DNA of 64,000 bases from an uncultured Acetatifactor sp. (GTDB taxonomy: Bacteria > Bacillota > Clostridia > Lachnospirales > Lachnospiraceae), in the NCBI GenBank assembly GCA_910589655.1, contig CAJUTJ010000058.1, forward strand, positions 19,383 to 83,382, read 5' to 3'. The notes beneath the pieces were generated by a model. The model was not told the origin of the DNA and did no database searches. It worked only from the letters and a program-made list of their open reading frames with translations. Both the position numbers and the translations under genes were made by a program. Position 1 is the first letter of the stretch. The number at the start of each line of letters is the position of its first letter. This document shows positions 9,453-17,284 of the stretch, one piece after another.

Positions 9453-9487
9453 ACAATAGAATCCTCGCGAAGCGAGGATTCTATTGT
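9453..9487. repeat. Perfect 16-bp palindrome with 3-base loop
   Basis: The arms ACAATAGAATCCTCGC (9453-9468) and their exact complement (9472-9487) flank GAA. It lies between the tsf terminator and the kinase GTG start. There is no T-run on the side facing transcription, so it is not a standard terminator. It could be an operator, an RNA hairpin in the kinase leader, or repeat debris. Confidence 0.8.
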
Positions 9488-9493
9488 CATGAA

Positions 9494-9530
9494 TTAAAAA
9501 TCCCACAGCTACCATAGGATAGTTGTGGGA
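9494..9530 (-). terminator. Terminator of rpsB-tsf
   Basis: An 11-bp stem (9501-9511 with 9520-9530, one G-U pair) with an 8-base loop is followed on the minus strand by TTTTTAATTC. It begins nine bases after the tsf stop. Confidence 0.9.
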
Positions 9531-9538
9531 GAAAATCA

Positions 9539-10474
9539 TTAGCCCAACTGTGCAGCAACCTCAGCCGCAAAATCTTCATTCTTCTTTTCCAGTCCCTCAC
9601 CGGTTTCAAAGCGGACAAATTTCCGAATGCTCAACTCGGTGTTGTTCTCCTTAGCAACCTGTGCAAGATACTGAGAAACTGTCTGCTTGCCGTCCTCCGC
9701 CTTTACATATACCTGCTCCAGAAGGCAAACTTCCTTTAATTCTTTGTTCAAACGACCGTTGACAGCGCCCTCGATTACCTTTTCAGGCTTTCCTTCCATC
9801 TTGGGATCCTGAGCGATCTGTGCTGCAATAATCTCTTTCTCATGCGCCTTAAATTCCTCGGACACATCGGAAGTAGCAACATATTTGGGATTCAGTGCCG
9901 CAACCTGCATAGCAAGGTTGGTCAGGGCTTCCTTCACCGCGTCATTGACAACAGCTGTTTTCGCTTCCACAATGACACCGATTCTTCCGCCGCCGTGTAC
10001 ATAAGAAACTACACAGCCCTCGGCAGCTTCCACCTTCTCAAATCTTCTGATGCTCAGCTTTTCACCGATCACGGCAATCTTATCCACCAGAACTTCCTTC
10101 ACGGTCTTTGAGCTGTCTTCAGCCCACTTTTCATCCATAAATGCATCCATATCCGAAGCTTCGGAATTAACTGCCTGCTCCGCAACAGCCTCAACAAACT
10201 GCTGGAAAATCTCATTCTTTGCCACGAAATCCGTCTCGGAATTCACTTCCACAACTGCCGCAACGGTATCACCTTTCGTTGCAATACGGCAGATACCCTC
10301 CGCTGCAATTCTGCCTTCCTTCTTTACCGCCTTAGCCTGACCGTTCTTTCTCAGAACCTCAACGGCTTCTTCCATATTTCCATTGGTCTCATTCAGAGCC
10401 TTCTTACAATCCATCATACCGGCTCCGGTCTGCTCACGCAGTTCCTTCACCATAGCTGCAGTAACTTCTGCCAT
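9539..10474 (-). CDS. tsf: Translation elongation factor Ts
   Basis: 311 residues from the ATG at 10474, preceded by GGAGG; an open frame five codons longer lacks support. EF-Ts is the guanine-nucleotide exchange factor for EF-Tu. The N-terminal UBA-like domain and the signature 'LREQTGAGMMDCKKAL' are clear, followed by the 'ETDFVAKN' segment of the core that contacts EF-Tu. The gene follows rpsB by 27 bases, the almost universal bacterial order, and ends at a strong terminator, so the pair is one short transcription unit. Nothing is missing or unusual in length. Confidence 0.98.
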   Translation of the reverse strand: MAEVTAAMVKELREQTGAGMMDCKKALNETNGNMEEAVEVLRKNGQAKAVKKEGRIAAEGICRIATKGDTVAAVVEVNSETDFVAKNEIFQQFVEAVAEQAVNSEASDMDAFMDEKWAEDSSKTVKEVLVDKIAVIGEKLSIRRFEKVEAAEGCVVSYVHGGGRIGVIVEAKTAVVNDAVKEALTNLAMQVAALNPKYVATSDVSEEFKAHEKEIIAAQIAQDPKMEGKPEKVIEGAVNGRLNKELKEVCLLEQVYVKAEDGKQTVSQYLAQVAKENNTELSIRKFVRFETGEGLEKKNEDFAAEVAAQLG

Positions 10475-10501
10475 TTCTATTTCCTCCATTTATCCTATCA
10501 T

Positions 10502-11254
10502 TTATTCTTCGGCTGCTACTTCTTCGATATCTTCCGCCTTGGTCTCCACATCTTCCTGTCCATAGACAGCTTCTCCCTGATTTGCTTCAATAACGGCATC
10601 GGCCATCTTAGCCACAATCAGCTTTACGGCTCTGATTGCATCATCGTTTCCGGGAATAATGTAATCCAACTCCTCGGGATCACAGTTGGTATCACCGATA
10701 CCGATCAAAGTGATGCCCAGAGAGTGTGCCTCCTGAACACAGATTCTCTCCTTCTTAGGATCTACTACAAAAATAGCGTCGGGAACTCTGGTCATATTCT
10801 TGATGCCGCCCAGATTCTTCTCCAGCTTCTCCCACTCCTTCTTAAGCTGGATCACTTCCTTCTTGGGCAGAACATCAAAGGTTCCGTCCTCGGACATCTT
10901 CTCGATAGCATGAAGTCTGTCAATACGGGACTGAATCGTCTTAAAGTTAGTGAGCATACCGCCCAGCCATCTCTCATTTACATAGTACATACCGCAGCGC
11001 TCTGCTTCGGTCTTAACTGCGTCCTGTGCCTGCTTCTTGGTTCCTACAAAGAGGATGGTGCCGCCCTGTGCCGCAATCTCGGAAACCGCTCTGTAAGCCT
11101 CATCCACTTTACCTACAGATTTCTGCAGGTCAATAATGTGAATGCCGTTTCTCTCCGTGAAGATATAAGGAGCCATTTTAGGGTTCCATCTTCTGGTCTG
11201 ATGTCCGAAATGCACACCTGCTTCAAGTAATTGTTTCATAGAAATAACGCTCAT
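10502..11254 (-). CDS. rpsB: Small ribosomal subunit protein uS2
   Basis: 250 residues from the ATG at 11254 (GGAGG upstream). The open frame extends 43 codons further but that part is the mRNA leader. Family marks include 'LEAGVHFGHQTRRWNPKM', 'GTKKQAQ', 'RWLGGMLTNF' and 'PDAIFVVDP'. The last 20 or so residues are a highly acidic tail. S2 binds the 30S head/platform junction with S1. Its leader of about 150 nt could hold the S2 autoregulatory site known in other bacteria, but I cannot identify a conserved structure by eye. Confidence 0.98.
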   Translation of the reverse strand: MSVISMKQLLEAGVHFGHQTRRWNPKMAPYIFTERNGIHIIDLQKSVGKVDEAYRAVSEIAAQGGTILFVGTKKQAQDAVKTEAERCGMYYVNERWLGGMLTNFKTIQSRIDRLHAIEKMSEDGTFDVLPKKEVIQLKKEWEKLEKNLGGIKNMTRVPDAIFVVDPKKERICVQEAHSLGITLIGIGDTNCDPEELDYIIPGNDDAIRAVKLIVAKMADAVIEANQGEAVYGQEDVETKAEDIEEVAAEE

Positions 11255-11417
11255 GTTTCTACCTCCGTTTGGTTGAATTCTTCCGCTCTGCCTTTCGGAA
11301 ATCACGATATTTCCGTATCGGATATGCGTTAATACCCGAATATCTCCGGCAACTACTCTGCATCCGCAAAGCACCATCGCCAAATCGGCACGCGTGTTTT
11401 TTAGTCACAACGAAGTT

Positions 11418-11446
11418 ATTTTAACATAATAAAACCCCTCTTGCAA
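11418..11446 (-). promoter_or_regulatory. rpsB-tsf promoter, embedded in the preceding terminator
   Basis: On the minus strand a TTGCAA -35 box (11441-11446), a 17-base spacer and a TAAAAT -10 box (11418-11423) lie about 165 bases before the rpsB start. The -35 box forms part of the loop of the terminator that closes the motility operon, so end and start signals overlap. Confidence 0.65.
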
Positions 11447-11454
11447 GGGGTTTT
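11424..11454 (-). terminator. Terminator of the fla/che operon
   Basis: A 9-bp A/C-rich stem (11431-11439 with 11446-11454) with a 6-base loop ends on the minus strand in TTTTATTAT. Its first arm overlaps the stop codon of the last gene of the cluster. Confidence 0.9.
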
Positions 11455-12037
11455 ACCTGCTTCTTGTTATTATTTTTGCAATTTCTTCCTGTGTGGAATC
11501 CAGCGGAATCTCGTAAGTGCCCGTGCTGATCCTTCTCGAGTATCCATTGTCCACCAGATACCGGTCAAAATCCGATGCATCCTCCACCAGTCCGGCTTCC
11601 ATAAGCGCTTTGCTCACCGTGTAGGAGCTCTCTCCGGATGTGATTATAATTTCAACACTCCCCTCCGGCGTTACGGTAGGCTTCGGCGTTACCATGATTA
11701 TGGGACCCGAGGGCGCAATGGTAGGTCTGGGTGTCGATATCGGCAGTATCGGACTTGCCGTCGGCGCCGCAGAAGAATCTGATGCCGAATCCGGCTCCTC
11801 TTCCGGTTCCGGACTCTCCGCCGGCAATGATGCATCTTCCGAGGGCATCCCGGATCCCTGTGCGCCTTGAATATCCGCCAATGTGCGGGAATCCCCCTCC
11901 ACCATGCCCAGTTCCATCGCTTTTGCTCTAATTTCCGCATCAGACAGGGGCTGACCATCCTTTAACGCCATCCCCATCAGAAGGGATGTAACGATCATGC
12001 CGATACCCAGCCCCCGCAAATAATATCTTAATTTCAC
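11453..12037 (-). CDS. Membrane-anchored protein with a C-terminal MltG-like small domain
   Basis: 194 residues. One N-terminal helix (about residues 8-26) is followed by a Pro/Ser/Glu-rich, low-complexity spacer (about 55-125). The compact C-terminal domain of about 65 residues reads 'ITSGESSYTVSKALMEAGL', then a 'YLVDNGYSRRISTGTYEIP' block. That block resembles the LysM-like module seen in YceG/MltG proteins. The catalytic lytic-transglycosylase part of MltG is absent, so I infer peptidoglycan binding rather than cutting. It overlaps the preceding gene by four bases (ATGA) and is the last gene before the terminator. A role around the flagellar cell-wall passage is possible but unproven. Confidence 0.65.
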   Translation of the reverse strand: MKLRYYLRGLGIGMIVTSLLMGMALKDGQPLSDAEIRAKAMELGMVEGDSRTLADIQGAQGSGMPSEDASLPAESPEPEEEPDSASDSSAAPTASPILPISTPRPTIAPSGPIIMVTPKPTVTPEGSVEIIITSGESSYTVSKALMEAGLVEDASDFDRYLVDNGYSRRISTGTYEIPLDSTQEEIAKIITRSR

Positions 12038-12870
12038 TTTGTTTCACTCCGATTTTTGTACAAATCAATTACCAGCTTCACTTCACCCACACCTAAGTTC
12101 AGTTCTTTGGCAATCTCAACATTCGATTTGCCGTATGTGTAAAGCTCCAGAATCTTATCGTTACAATTTTGCACTTGTTCCTCTGCATCCGGTGTATAAC
12201 CGACTACATCGGCAAGTATTTTCAATTCCTCCACGGCCTCCGGAGACAGCACCGAAAGAGCAGAAGTCTCCGAAACGGATGACTGCACTGCTGTGGGTAA
12301 ATATGCCCCATCCGCTGCCGAAACTGCCGCGGGCACATAAACCGTTTCCACCGCCGACGAAGCCATGGGCACGAAAGAGTCCTCCACTGTTTTAGATCTG
12401 GCCGGAACCGCAGTCTCCGGAACAAACCGCTGAAAAGAATTCATCATCTCTTCTGCTTCTCTTTTTGTCTCCGCCGCTTCTTTCACGGTTCGATTCACTT
12501 CCGACACCATGTTTTTCAAACTCGTGTGCTTATTGTTCAGCATATCATAAAGGAACATGACTTCCTCATGATTTTTGTGAATTTCTGCCAAAACAGTGTC
12601 TGAATACTCATTCACCGCCATAATCTTTTCATTGGAAAGCCGCTCCAAGGAACGTTCCGTCTTCTCTATGGAATAGGTAACTGCCTCTTCCACAACTTCA
12701 TCCACATGTCCTCTGACCGCCGCAAGCTCATCGGACACCATAGCCTTGATTTCTTCCTTCACAAGGCCTTTGGTTTCCCCGCTGCTCTCCCCCTTTTTTG
12801 AGGGAATGAAGAAGCTCAGTATAAAGATCACTCCTCCCGCCGCCAGTAAGACGATTTCCATTATATCCAT
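12034..12870 (-). CDS. DUF6115-type membrane/coiled-coil protein with C-terminal HTH
   Basis: 278 residues. One membrane helix at residues 5-23 leads into a charged coiled coil (about 35-150), a Ser/Ala/Val-rich variable stretch (150-210) and a C-terminal helical segment. The last segment ('LYTYGKSNVEIAKELNLGVGEVKLVIDLYK') has the pattern of a helix-turn-helix as found in DUF6115 proteins, which commonly sit in clostridial flagellar operons. Function is unknown. A membrane-tethered DNA-binding or scaffold protein is one reading, but the HTH-like segment may mediate protein contacts instead. The gene ends in a four-base overlap with the following one. Confidence 0.65.
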   Translation of the reverse strand: MDIMEIVLLAAGGVIFILSFFIPSKKGESSGETKGLVKEEIKAMVSDELAAVRGHVDEVVEEAVTYSIEKTERSLERLSNEKIMAVNEYSDTVLAEIHKNHEEVMFLYDMLNNKHTSLKNMVSEVNRTVKEAAETKREAEEMMNSFQRFVPETAVPARSKTVEDSFVPMASSAVETVYVPAAVSAADGAYLPTAVQSSVSETSALSVLSPEAVEELKILADVVGYTPDAEEQVQNCNDKILELYTYGKSNVEIAKELNLGVGEVKLVIDLYKNRSETK

Positions 12871-12886
12871 CTCAAAAATCCGTCCT

Positions 12887-13195
12887 CTATATCTTCATGT
12901 CAAAGCCGCCTCTGCCCTTAACCACCACACGGTCCTGAGTCTTGGCACCCTTGCGGCGTCTTCCGCCGTCACCATAGTATTCCCCGTTCCCCTTCTCTTT
13001 AGCATCCGGATTCTTCTGATGCCATTCAGGGTCATCACTGCTGTGTACCTCACGAATGCGCTGCTCAGTTGTCTTTTGAATATCCTGACTGATATTAGTC
13101 TGTGCAACCATTCCTTTATTATCCTCATTGTGTTTAATACTGGAATAATCCTGCGCTCTGGATATAGTTGTCAAATCAATAGCTCCAAGTGCCAT
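12887..13195 (-). CDS. Small hydrophilic flagellar-operon protein of unknown function
   Basis: 102 residues with an excellent ribosome-binding site (AAGGAGGTG, 7-8 bases before the ATG). There is no signal peptide or membrane helix. The N-terminus ('ALGAIDLTTISRAQDYSSIK') is followed by a mixed-charge, probably disordered middle and a basic, glycine-rich tail with 'RRRKG' and 'VVVKGRGGFDMKI'. It lies between the FapA-family gene and the DUF6115 gene. I do not recognise a named domain; similar small frames occur at this place in Lachnospiraceae motility operons. A shorter overlapping frame on the same strand (12895-13128) is a shadow. Confidence 0.6.
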   Translation of the reverse strand: MALGAIDLTTISRAQDYSSIKHNEDNKGMVAQTNISQDIQKTTEQRIREVHSSDDPEWHQKNPDAKEKGNGEYYGDGGRRRKGAKTQDRVVVKGRGGFDMKI

Positions 13196-13315
13196 GCTTA
13201 CACCTCCTTATCTGCCGGCACGGACATTTACCCCAAATCCGAACATTCTTTTCTTCCGGACTTCCGGTCATGCCGCCCCGGCAGCACAAACAATATACAT
13301 TTGCCGACAGCAGTA

Positions 13316-14911
13316 TTATAAGGGTTTCATCGTAATCTCGCCCCGTTCTCTCAAAAATTTACAATAATGGTAACTGGTCTGAAGGGTCTTGGAAATATCA
13401 CCTATGATAATAGTGGTGCTGGGATAAATTTCATCGTTCACAACAATCTCCGACAATTTTTGAATCTCCATCATGGTACGCATCTTATCCATTCTGGCAT
13501 TCATCTGCTCCATCTCGGCTGTCTTATCCTCCACCAGCTTCATAACACTCTTCATATATTTGAGCTGGCTTTCGTTAAACTGAATTCCCTTTTTCAGCTT
13601 TTCCTTAAAGGTCTCAAGAATCACTTCCGCATTCTTGATGGTCTTAACCTGATCCGCAACCAGCTTCTGCATACGGCTGTACTGTGTCTTAATTAAAGGA
13701 TTGACACCCACCTCCAAAATAGTAGAAGCCCCCATGCCTGTACCTATCGTTTTTGCCGTCACTCTCTGTCCGGCCTGTACATATCCTCCTACAATAATAC
13801 CTTTTCTGCCTTCCACCTTTACTTCCGTGCCCGCCGAAATTCTGCTGTGAAGAATTGCCTCGGACTCCACATAGCCGCCGGCCACCACTCTGACATTCTC
13901 CAAAAATTTTGCCATGACATCTCCTCCGGCTTTTAAGTATCCCTTGGACATACCATTCATACCTTTTGCGATAATAATATTGCCTCCGGCTACAATTTTT
14001 GCATCCTCCACCAAGCCGCTGACTATAACGTTGCCTCCGGCCTTGACTTCGAAATTTGCCATGACGTCGCCGTTGATCTGTATGCTTCCCTCGAAGTCAA
14101 GATTTCCTGTGGTGGAATCCACATTTTTAACTTCAAAGACATCGGAGACGAAAACTTTGTCGTCAACCAGCGTAACATGCCCGTCAACCGCTGACCGGAT
14201 AGAAAGCTTATCCTCCGACAGTTCAATATTTCTTCCGAATTTGAGAGTTTCACGCTTGACCTCTTTCGGGCTGATGGTTTTTCCGTGGACGTCAAACCCC
14301 GGTTCCCCTCTGTCCTCCGGTGTAATCGTGGCCAGCAAATCACCTTTTCTGCATTGGTTAATCATACTCAGGTTAAAATAATCCACGCTGCCGTCCTCCC
14401 TCTGAGAAGGAGGTCTGTGTTTATCCGTATTAAAATTGTATTGAATAACGGCATCCGTGCCGTGTCTGGGTTCTTTCCCCTTCGCCACCATTAAATCCGT
14501 GCAATAGATTCCGGGGGACTGAAAATGATCCTGAAGCACATCCATGCGAAGACCATGGGTAATATTGCTGTAACGCAGATCCTTCAGGAACTCATCAAAT
14601 GTAATCCTCTTCCCCGTATCGGAAGCAGGAATAAAACGCACATATACAATCATATCATCATCACTGACATCGAGATGATATGTCTCGGGATAGGAGGGAC
14701 ATTGATCCGAGCCCAGATGATAGACAGAGTCTTCCGCCTCTTCGTCCATAAGCAGCATTTCAATCCGCTTTCTGTCATAGCCTACACCCAAACCATCCAA
14801 ATACTCCAGCAGTTCTCCTATTCTTATGGCTTCTCCGCCATCTTTAGGCTGGACCAATTTGACACCATATCCGTTTTGTTCATTGACCAGTTTAAAGTAT
14901 CCATTCTGCAT
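13316..14911 (-). CDS. FapA-family (DUF342) polymer-forming protein
   Basis: 531 residues, the usual length for DUF342. The N-terminal 180 or so residues form the FapA N-domain. From about 190 to 370 there are many glycine-rich turns with regular short strands ('GNLDFEGSIQINGDVMANFEVKAGG' region), the signature of a right-handed beta-helix like that of bactofilins. A coiled coil follows near 390-470. GGGAG precedes the ATG. In Vibrio, FapA affects flagellar pole formation; here the position next to the flagellar sigma factor gene supports a motility link. The exact role is unknown. Confidence 0.85.
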   Translation of the reverse strand: MQNGYFKLVNEQNGYGVKLVQPKDGGEAIRIGELLEYLDGLGVGYDRKRIEMLLMDEEAEDSVYHLGSDQCPSYPETYHLDVSDDDMIVYVRFIPASDTGKRITFDEFLKDLRYSNITHGLRMDVLQDHFQSPGIYCTDLMVAKGKEPRHGTDAVIQYNFNTDKHRPPSQREDGSVDYFNLSMINQCRKGDLLATITPEDRGEPGFDVHGKTISPKEVKRETLKFGRNIELSEDKLSIRSAVDGHVTLVDDKVFVSDVFEVKNVDSTTGNLDFEGSIQINGDVMANFEVKAGGNVIVSGLVEDAKIVAGGNIIIAKGMNGMSKGYLKAGGDVMAKFLENVRVVAGGYVESEAILHSRISAGTEVKVEGRKGIIVGGYVQAGQRVTAKTIGTGMGASTILEVGVNPLIKTQYSRMQKLVADQVKTIKNAEVILETFKEKLKKGIQFNESQLKYMKSVMKLVEDKTAEMEQMNARMDKMRTMMEIQKLSEIVVNDEIYPSTTIIIGDISKTLQTSYHYCKFLRERGEITMKPL

Positions 14912-14925
14912 GTGATATCTCCCTA

Positions 14926-15699
14926 TCAGTTATCCGTAAGAATTCCCATGTAACTGCCCATCTTGGTTTTCATTTTTTGTAATGCTCTGGTATGGAGCTG
15001 TGAAATTCTGGACTCAGATACCTCCAGAATATTGCTGATTTCTTTTAAAGTCAATTCTTCGTAATAATAAAAGGTAATGACCTTCTGCTCCTTTTCCGTC
15101 AGAAGCTGAAGTGCCTCCCCCAGCATCTTGGTAAGTTCTTCCCTCTCTATTTTCTCTTCCGGCGCTTCAAATCTGGAAGTAGTCTGCCTGCTGTAATCTT
15201 GAGCCACATCACTGCCTTGCTCCATATATTCATTCAGGGAAACAACTCCCGTTACTTTCATCTGAGACTGCCAATCCATGTATTCTTCATCGGATATACC
15301 AAGTTTTTCCGCAATCTCCTCATCCGAAGCATTGTGGCCCGTCTCTTGCTCGATCTCTCTGATTACCGTCTCTATTTTTTTCTGTTTCTGCCTGATTGTT
15401 CTGGGGATCCAATCCATCTTTCTGATTTGATCCAGAATGGCTCCCCTGATCCTCAGGCTGGCATATGTTTCAAATTTTACTTCTTTAAAGCAGTCAAATT
15501 TGTCAATGGCATCTATCAAACCAAAAATGCCATAGCTGACCAAATCCTCATATTCCACATTATATCCCAAGTACATACTGAGCCGTCCGGCAACAATCTT
15601 CACAAGGGGAGCATATTCCAATATGATCTTCTCTCTGGCATCCGCAGATTTTGTCTTTGAATATTCTTCTAGCAGTTTTTTTCTACCTGCTTCATCCAT
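14926..15699 (-). CDS. fliA: Flagellar sigma factor of the FliA/SigD/WhiG type
   Basis: 257 residues from the ATG at 15699, with GGAGAAG upstream; a TTG start nine codons earlier is less likely. Region 2 is recognised by 'YAPLVKIVAGRLSMYLG' and 'YGIFGLIDAIDKFD', region 3 by the 'DEEIAEKLGISDEEY' block, and region 4 by 'LTLKEISNILEVSESRISQLHTRAL'. It directs RNA polymerase to late flagellar and chemotaxis promoters. It sits near the end of the fla/che operon, as sigD does in Bacillus subtilis, so its level would depend on transcription running through the long operon. No anti-sigma gene (flgM) is nearby. Confidence 0.95.
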   Translation of the reverse strand: MDEAGRKKLLEEYSKTKSADAREKIILEYAPLVKIVAGRLSMYLGYNVEYEDLVSYGIFGLIDAIDKFDCFKEVKFETYASLRIRGAILDQIRKMDWIPRTIRQKQKKIETVIREIEQETGHNASDEEIAEKLGISDEEYMDWQSQMKVTGVVSLNEYMEQGSDVAQDYSRQTTSRFEAPEEKIEREELTKMLGEALQLLTEKEQKVITFYYYEELTLKEISNILEVSESRISQLHTRALQKMKTKMGSYMGILTDN

Positions 15700-15734
15700 G
15701 GGATCGCTTCTCCTTCTTTCTGTCAATTGCCATA

Positions 15735-16034
15735 CTATGACTCTCTATCTGTCTCTTCTGTGTTCTCTTCTGCTTTCTGCTCTCCGGTATCTGATTCAGA
15801 ATCATTCCCGTTTTCTTCGTTCTCTTTCTTTTCCCTCTCTTCCTTCTCTTGATTCTGTTTTTCAAAGAAGTCCAGCGTCCACTTCAAAATGTTCCCAAAC
15901 AGATAAAAGAGAAGTAAGATAAAGAAAAGAGAAACCAGCCTTATCACCATGGAATAATCCATGACATATGTAATGATACATGTCACTGCTCCCGCTGTCA
16001 GCATCAACAAGAGAGGTAAATTTTTTCTGTTCAT
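15735..16034 (-). CDS. Small two-helix membrane protein with acidic tail
   Basis: 99 residues. Two close membrane helices (about 6-27 and 30-50) are followed by a hydrophilic tail rich in Glu, Lys, Asn and Asp. No catalytic motif is visible and I recognise no family beyond small membrane proteins of clostridial motility operons. The start is preceded by GGGGATATAATT. The 60 bases upstream are a near-identical copy of the leader of the PHP gene at 2443, so this gene has an acquired or duplicated 5' region. It lies between cheD and the sigma factor gene. Confidence 0.7.
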   Translation of the reverse strand: MNRKNLPLLLMLTAGAVTCIITYVMDYSMVIRLVSLFFILLLFYLFGNILKWTLDFFEKQNQEKEEREKKENEENGNDSESDTGEQKAEENTEETDRES

Positions 16035-16098
16035 AATTATATCCCCAGTGCGCTTTAGCGCACATACCGATCAATATTTGAAAGCTTACTTCCAAATA
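16035..16098 (-). repeat. Leader repeat copy 2 (perfect hairpin plus ribosome-binding site)
   Basis: On the minus strand it contains a perfect GTGCGC-TAAA-GCGCAC hairpin, then GGGG and the start codon. It matches the leader at 2444-2516 through about 60 positions, including both the hairpin and the ribosome-binding region. Confidence 0.75.
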
Positions 16099-16108
16099 TT
16101 ATCCTTTA

Positions 16109-16597
16109 TTAAATTTTATACTCCGGTTTTCCTACCGCCCTGATAATATAATCCCCTGTTTCAGGATAAAAAATTACTGTCCTTCCAAAGTTCTTGCCGG
16201 TGTCCTCCGCCAAAATAGGAATCTTTAATTGACTTAATTTTGCTTTCGTTGCCTCCACATTACGGTCGCCTACCTGACCGAAAGAACTCGTACCGTGAAA
16301 ATTAAACATATTGGCGCCGCCGGCGATTTTCGCCACCATACGCTCCCTCTTCGCGCCCAGTCTCTCCATTTGTTTCACCAATTCGGCGATTCCTGTATCC
16401 GCAAATTTAGCTATATTCATCTGGCTGCTCTTAATCGCATTGCTGTCCGGCAGCATGACATGCGCCAAACCGCCGATTTTGTTTACAGGATCCCGAATTG
16501 CAATTCCAACACAAGACCCAAGTCCCAGAGTCGTTATCCCATTGGGGCTGACACAGGTCTTGAGGTCCGCCATTCCCACTTTGATTATCTCACTCAT
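16109..16597 (-). CDS. cheD: Chemoreceptor glutamine deamidase CheD
   Basis: 162 residues, normal for CheD. The catalytic cysteine is C29 in 'LGLGSCVGIAI', the histidine is H46 in 'GGLAHVMLP', and the threonine-side motif is the 'KIAGGANMF' stretch. CheD deamidates glutamines on chemoreceptors, tuning their ability to activate CheA, and is itself held by CheC. The cheC gene lies 41 bases upstream, which matches this partnership and the Bacillus-type adaptation scheme. Confidence 0.96.
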   Translation of the reverse strand: MSEIIKVGMADLKTCVSPNGITTLGLGSCVGIAIRDPVNKIGGLAHVMLPDSNAIKSSQMNIAKFADTGIAELVKQMERLGAKRERMVAKIAGGANMFNFHGTSSFGQVGDRNVEATKAKLSQLKIPILAEDTGKNFGRTVIFYPETGDYIIRAVGKPEYKI

Positions 16598-16638
16598 CTG
16601 TGTTTCCTTCTCCGCCTTATTTCATTGTGCTGTCTGTT

Positions 16639-17262
16639 CTAGATTAAAGGTATTCCCAAAGCGCCCAAAATCTTAGAATAAGATTCCAGATCGGGAATCA
16701 GGATAAAGTAACCGTCCAATTCAATCTCATCATAAAATTGAGACTGAATCAGCAGAATATTATCGCCGAAAATGCCGAATTGTATTGCCGGCACACTCAA
16801 AATAGCGCCTGCCATATCCACCGTCAAAGCCGGCGGAGTGGGAATTATCTTTAAATTTGTAAGCGTAGAAAGGGAGTTAAGATATGCTCCCGTTATAATA
16901 TTGCCTATCTCCTTCATTGCGGAAAGCCCCATTTCCTCAAATTCGGAACCGGGAGGCAGCATCCCCATTGTGATCTTTTGAATCAAATGCCGCGCACTTT
17001 CCTCCTCAACCATAAACATCATACTTCCGGTGATATCTCCGTCCACACCCAAGAACACACCCACCATGATCTGTTCTTCGCCGCCCATCATATCACCCAC
17101 CTCTGAAAATTCCAGAAGCCTGACTTGAGGTACTTTCATATCCACTTTACATTGCAGCATCTGAGAAAGTGCAGTCATTGCATTGCCGGCACCGATATTC
17201 CCCAGTTCCTTGAGAACGTCATAATAATTCTCAGTAACCTGCTCTAAGCTCATTTCACTCAT
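16639..17262 (-). CDS. cheC: CheY-P phosphatase CheC
   Basis: 207 residues with a good ribosome-binding site before the ATG at 17262. The two phosphatase helices are visible: 'LKELGNIGAGNAMTALSQML' near residues 16-35 and 'LSAMKEIGNIITGAYLNSLS' near residue 115. Each carries the Glu-x2-Asn signature of the CheC/CheX/FliY family. CheC removes phosphate from CheY and binds CheD, linking receptor adaptation to CheY-P level. It lies between cheW and cheD. Confidence 0.95.
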   Translation of the reverse strand: MSEMSLEQVTENYYDVLKELGNIGAGNAMTALSQMLQCKVDMKVPQVRLLEFSEVGDMMGGEEQIMVGVFLGVDGDITGSMMFMVEEESARHLIQKITMGMLPPGSEFEEMGLSAMKEIGNIITGAYLNSLSTLTNLKIIPTPPALTVDMAGAILSVPAIQFGIFGDNILLIQSQFYDEIELDGYFILIPDLESYSKILGALGIPLI

Positions 17263-17284
17263 GGATGTATCTCCTTTTTATTTA

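Noticed and set aside
9453..9487. The palindrome as terminator of tsf
   Set aside because: It lacks a T-run and a proper terminator already stands just before it at 9494-9530.
11255..11400. A riboswitch or ribosomal-protein leader before rpsB
   Set aside because: The leader is long enough, but I could not find a stable conserved fold or known motif by eye, so it is not listed as a feature.
13914..14381. A 155-codon plus-strand frame opposite the FapA-family gene
   Set aside because: Its Ser/Thr/Pro-rich product mirrors the opposite strand of a confident beta-helix gene and has no ribosome-binding site.
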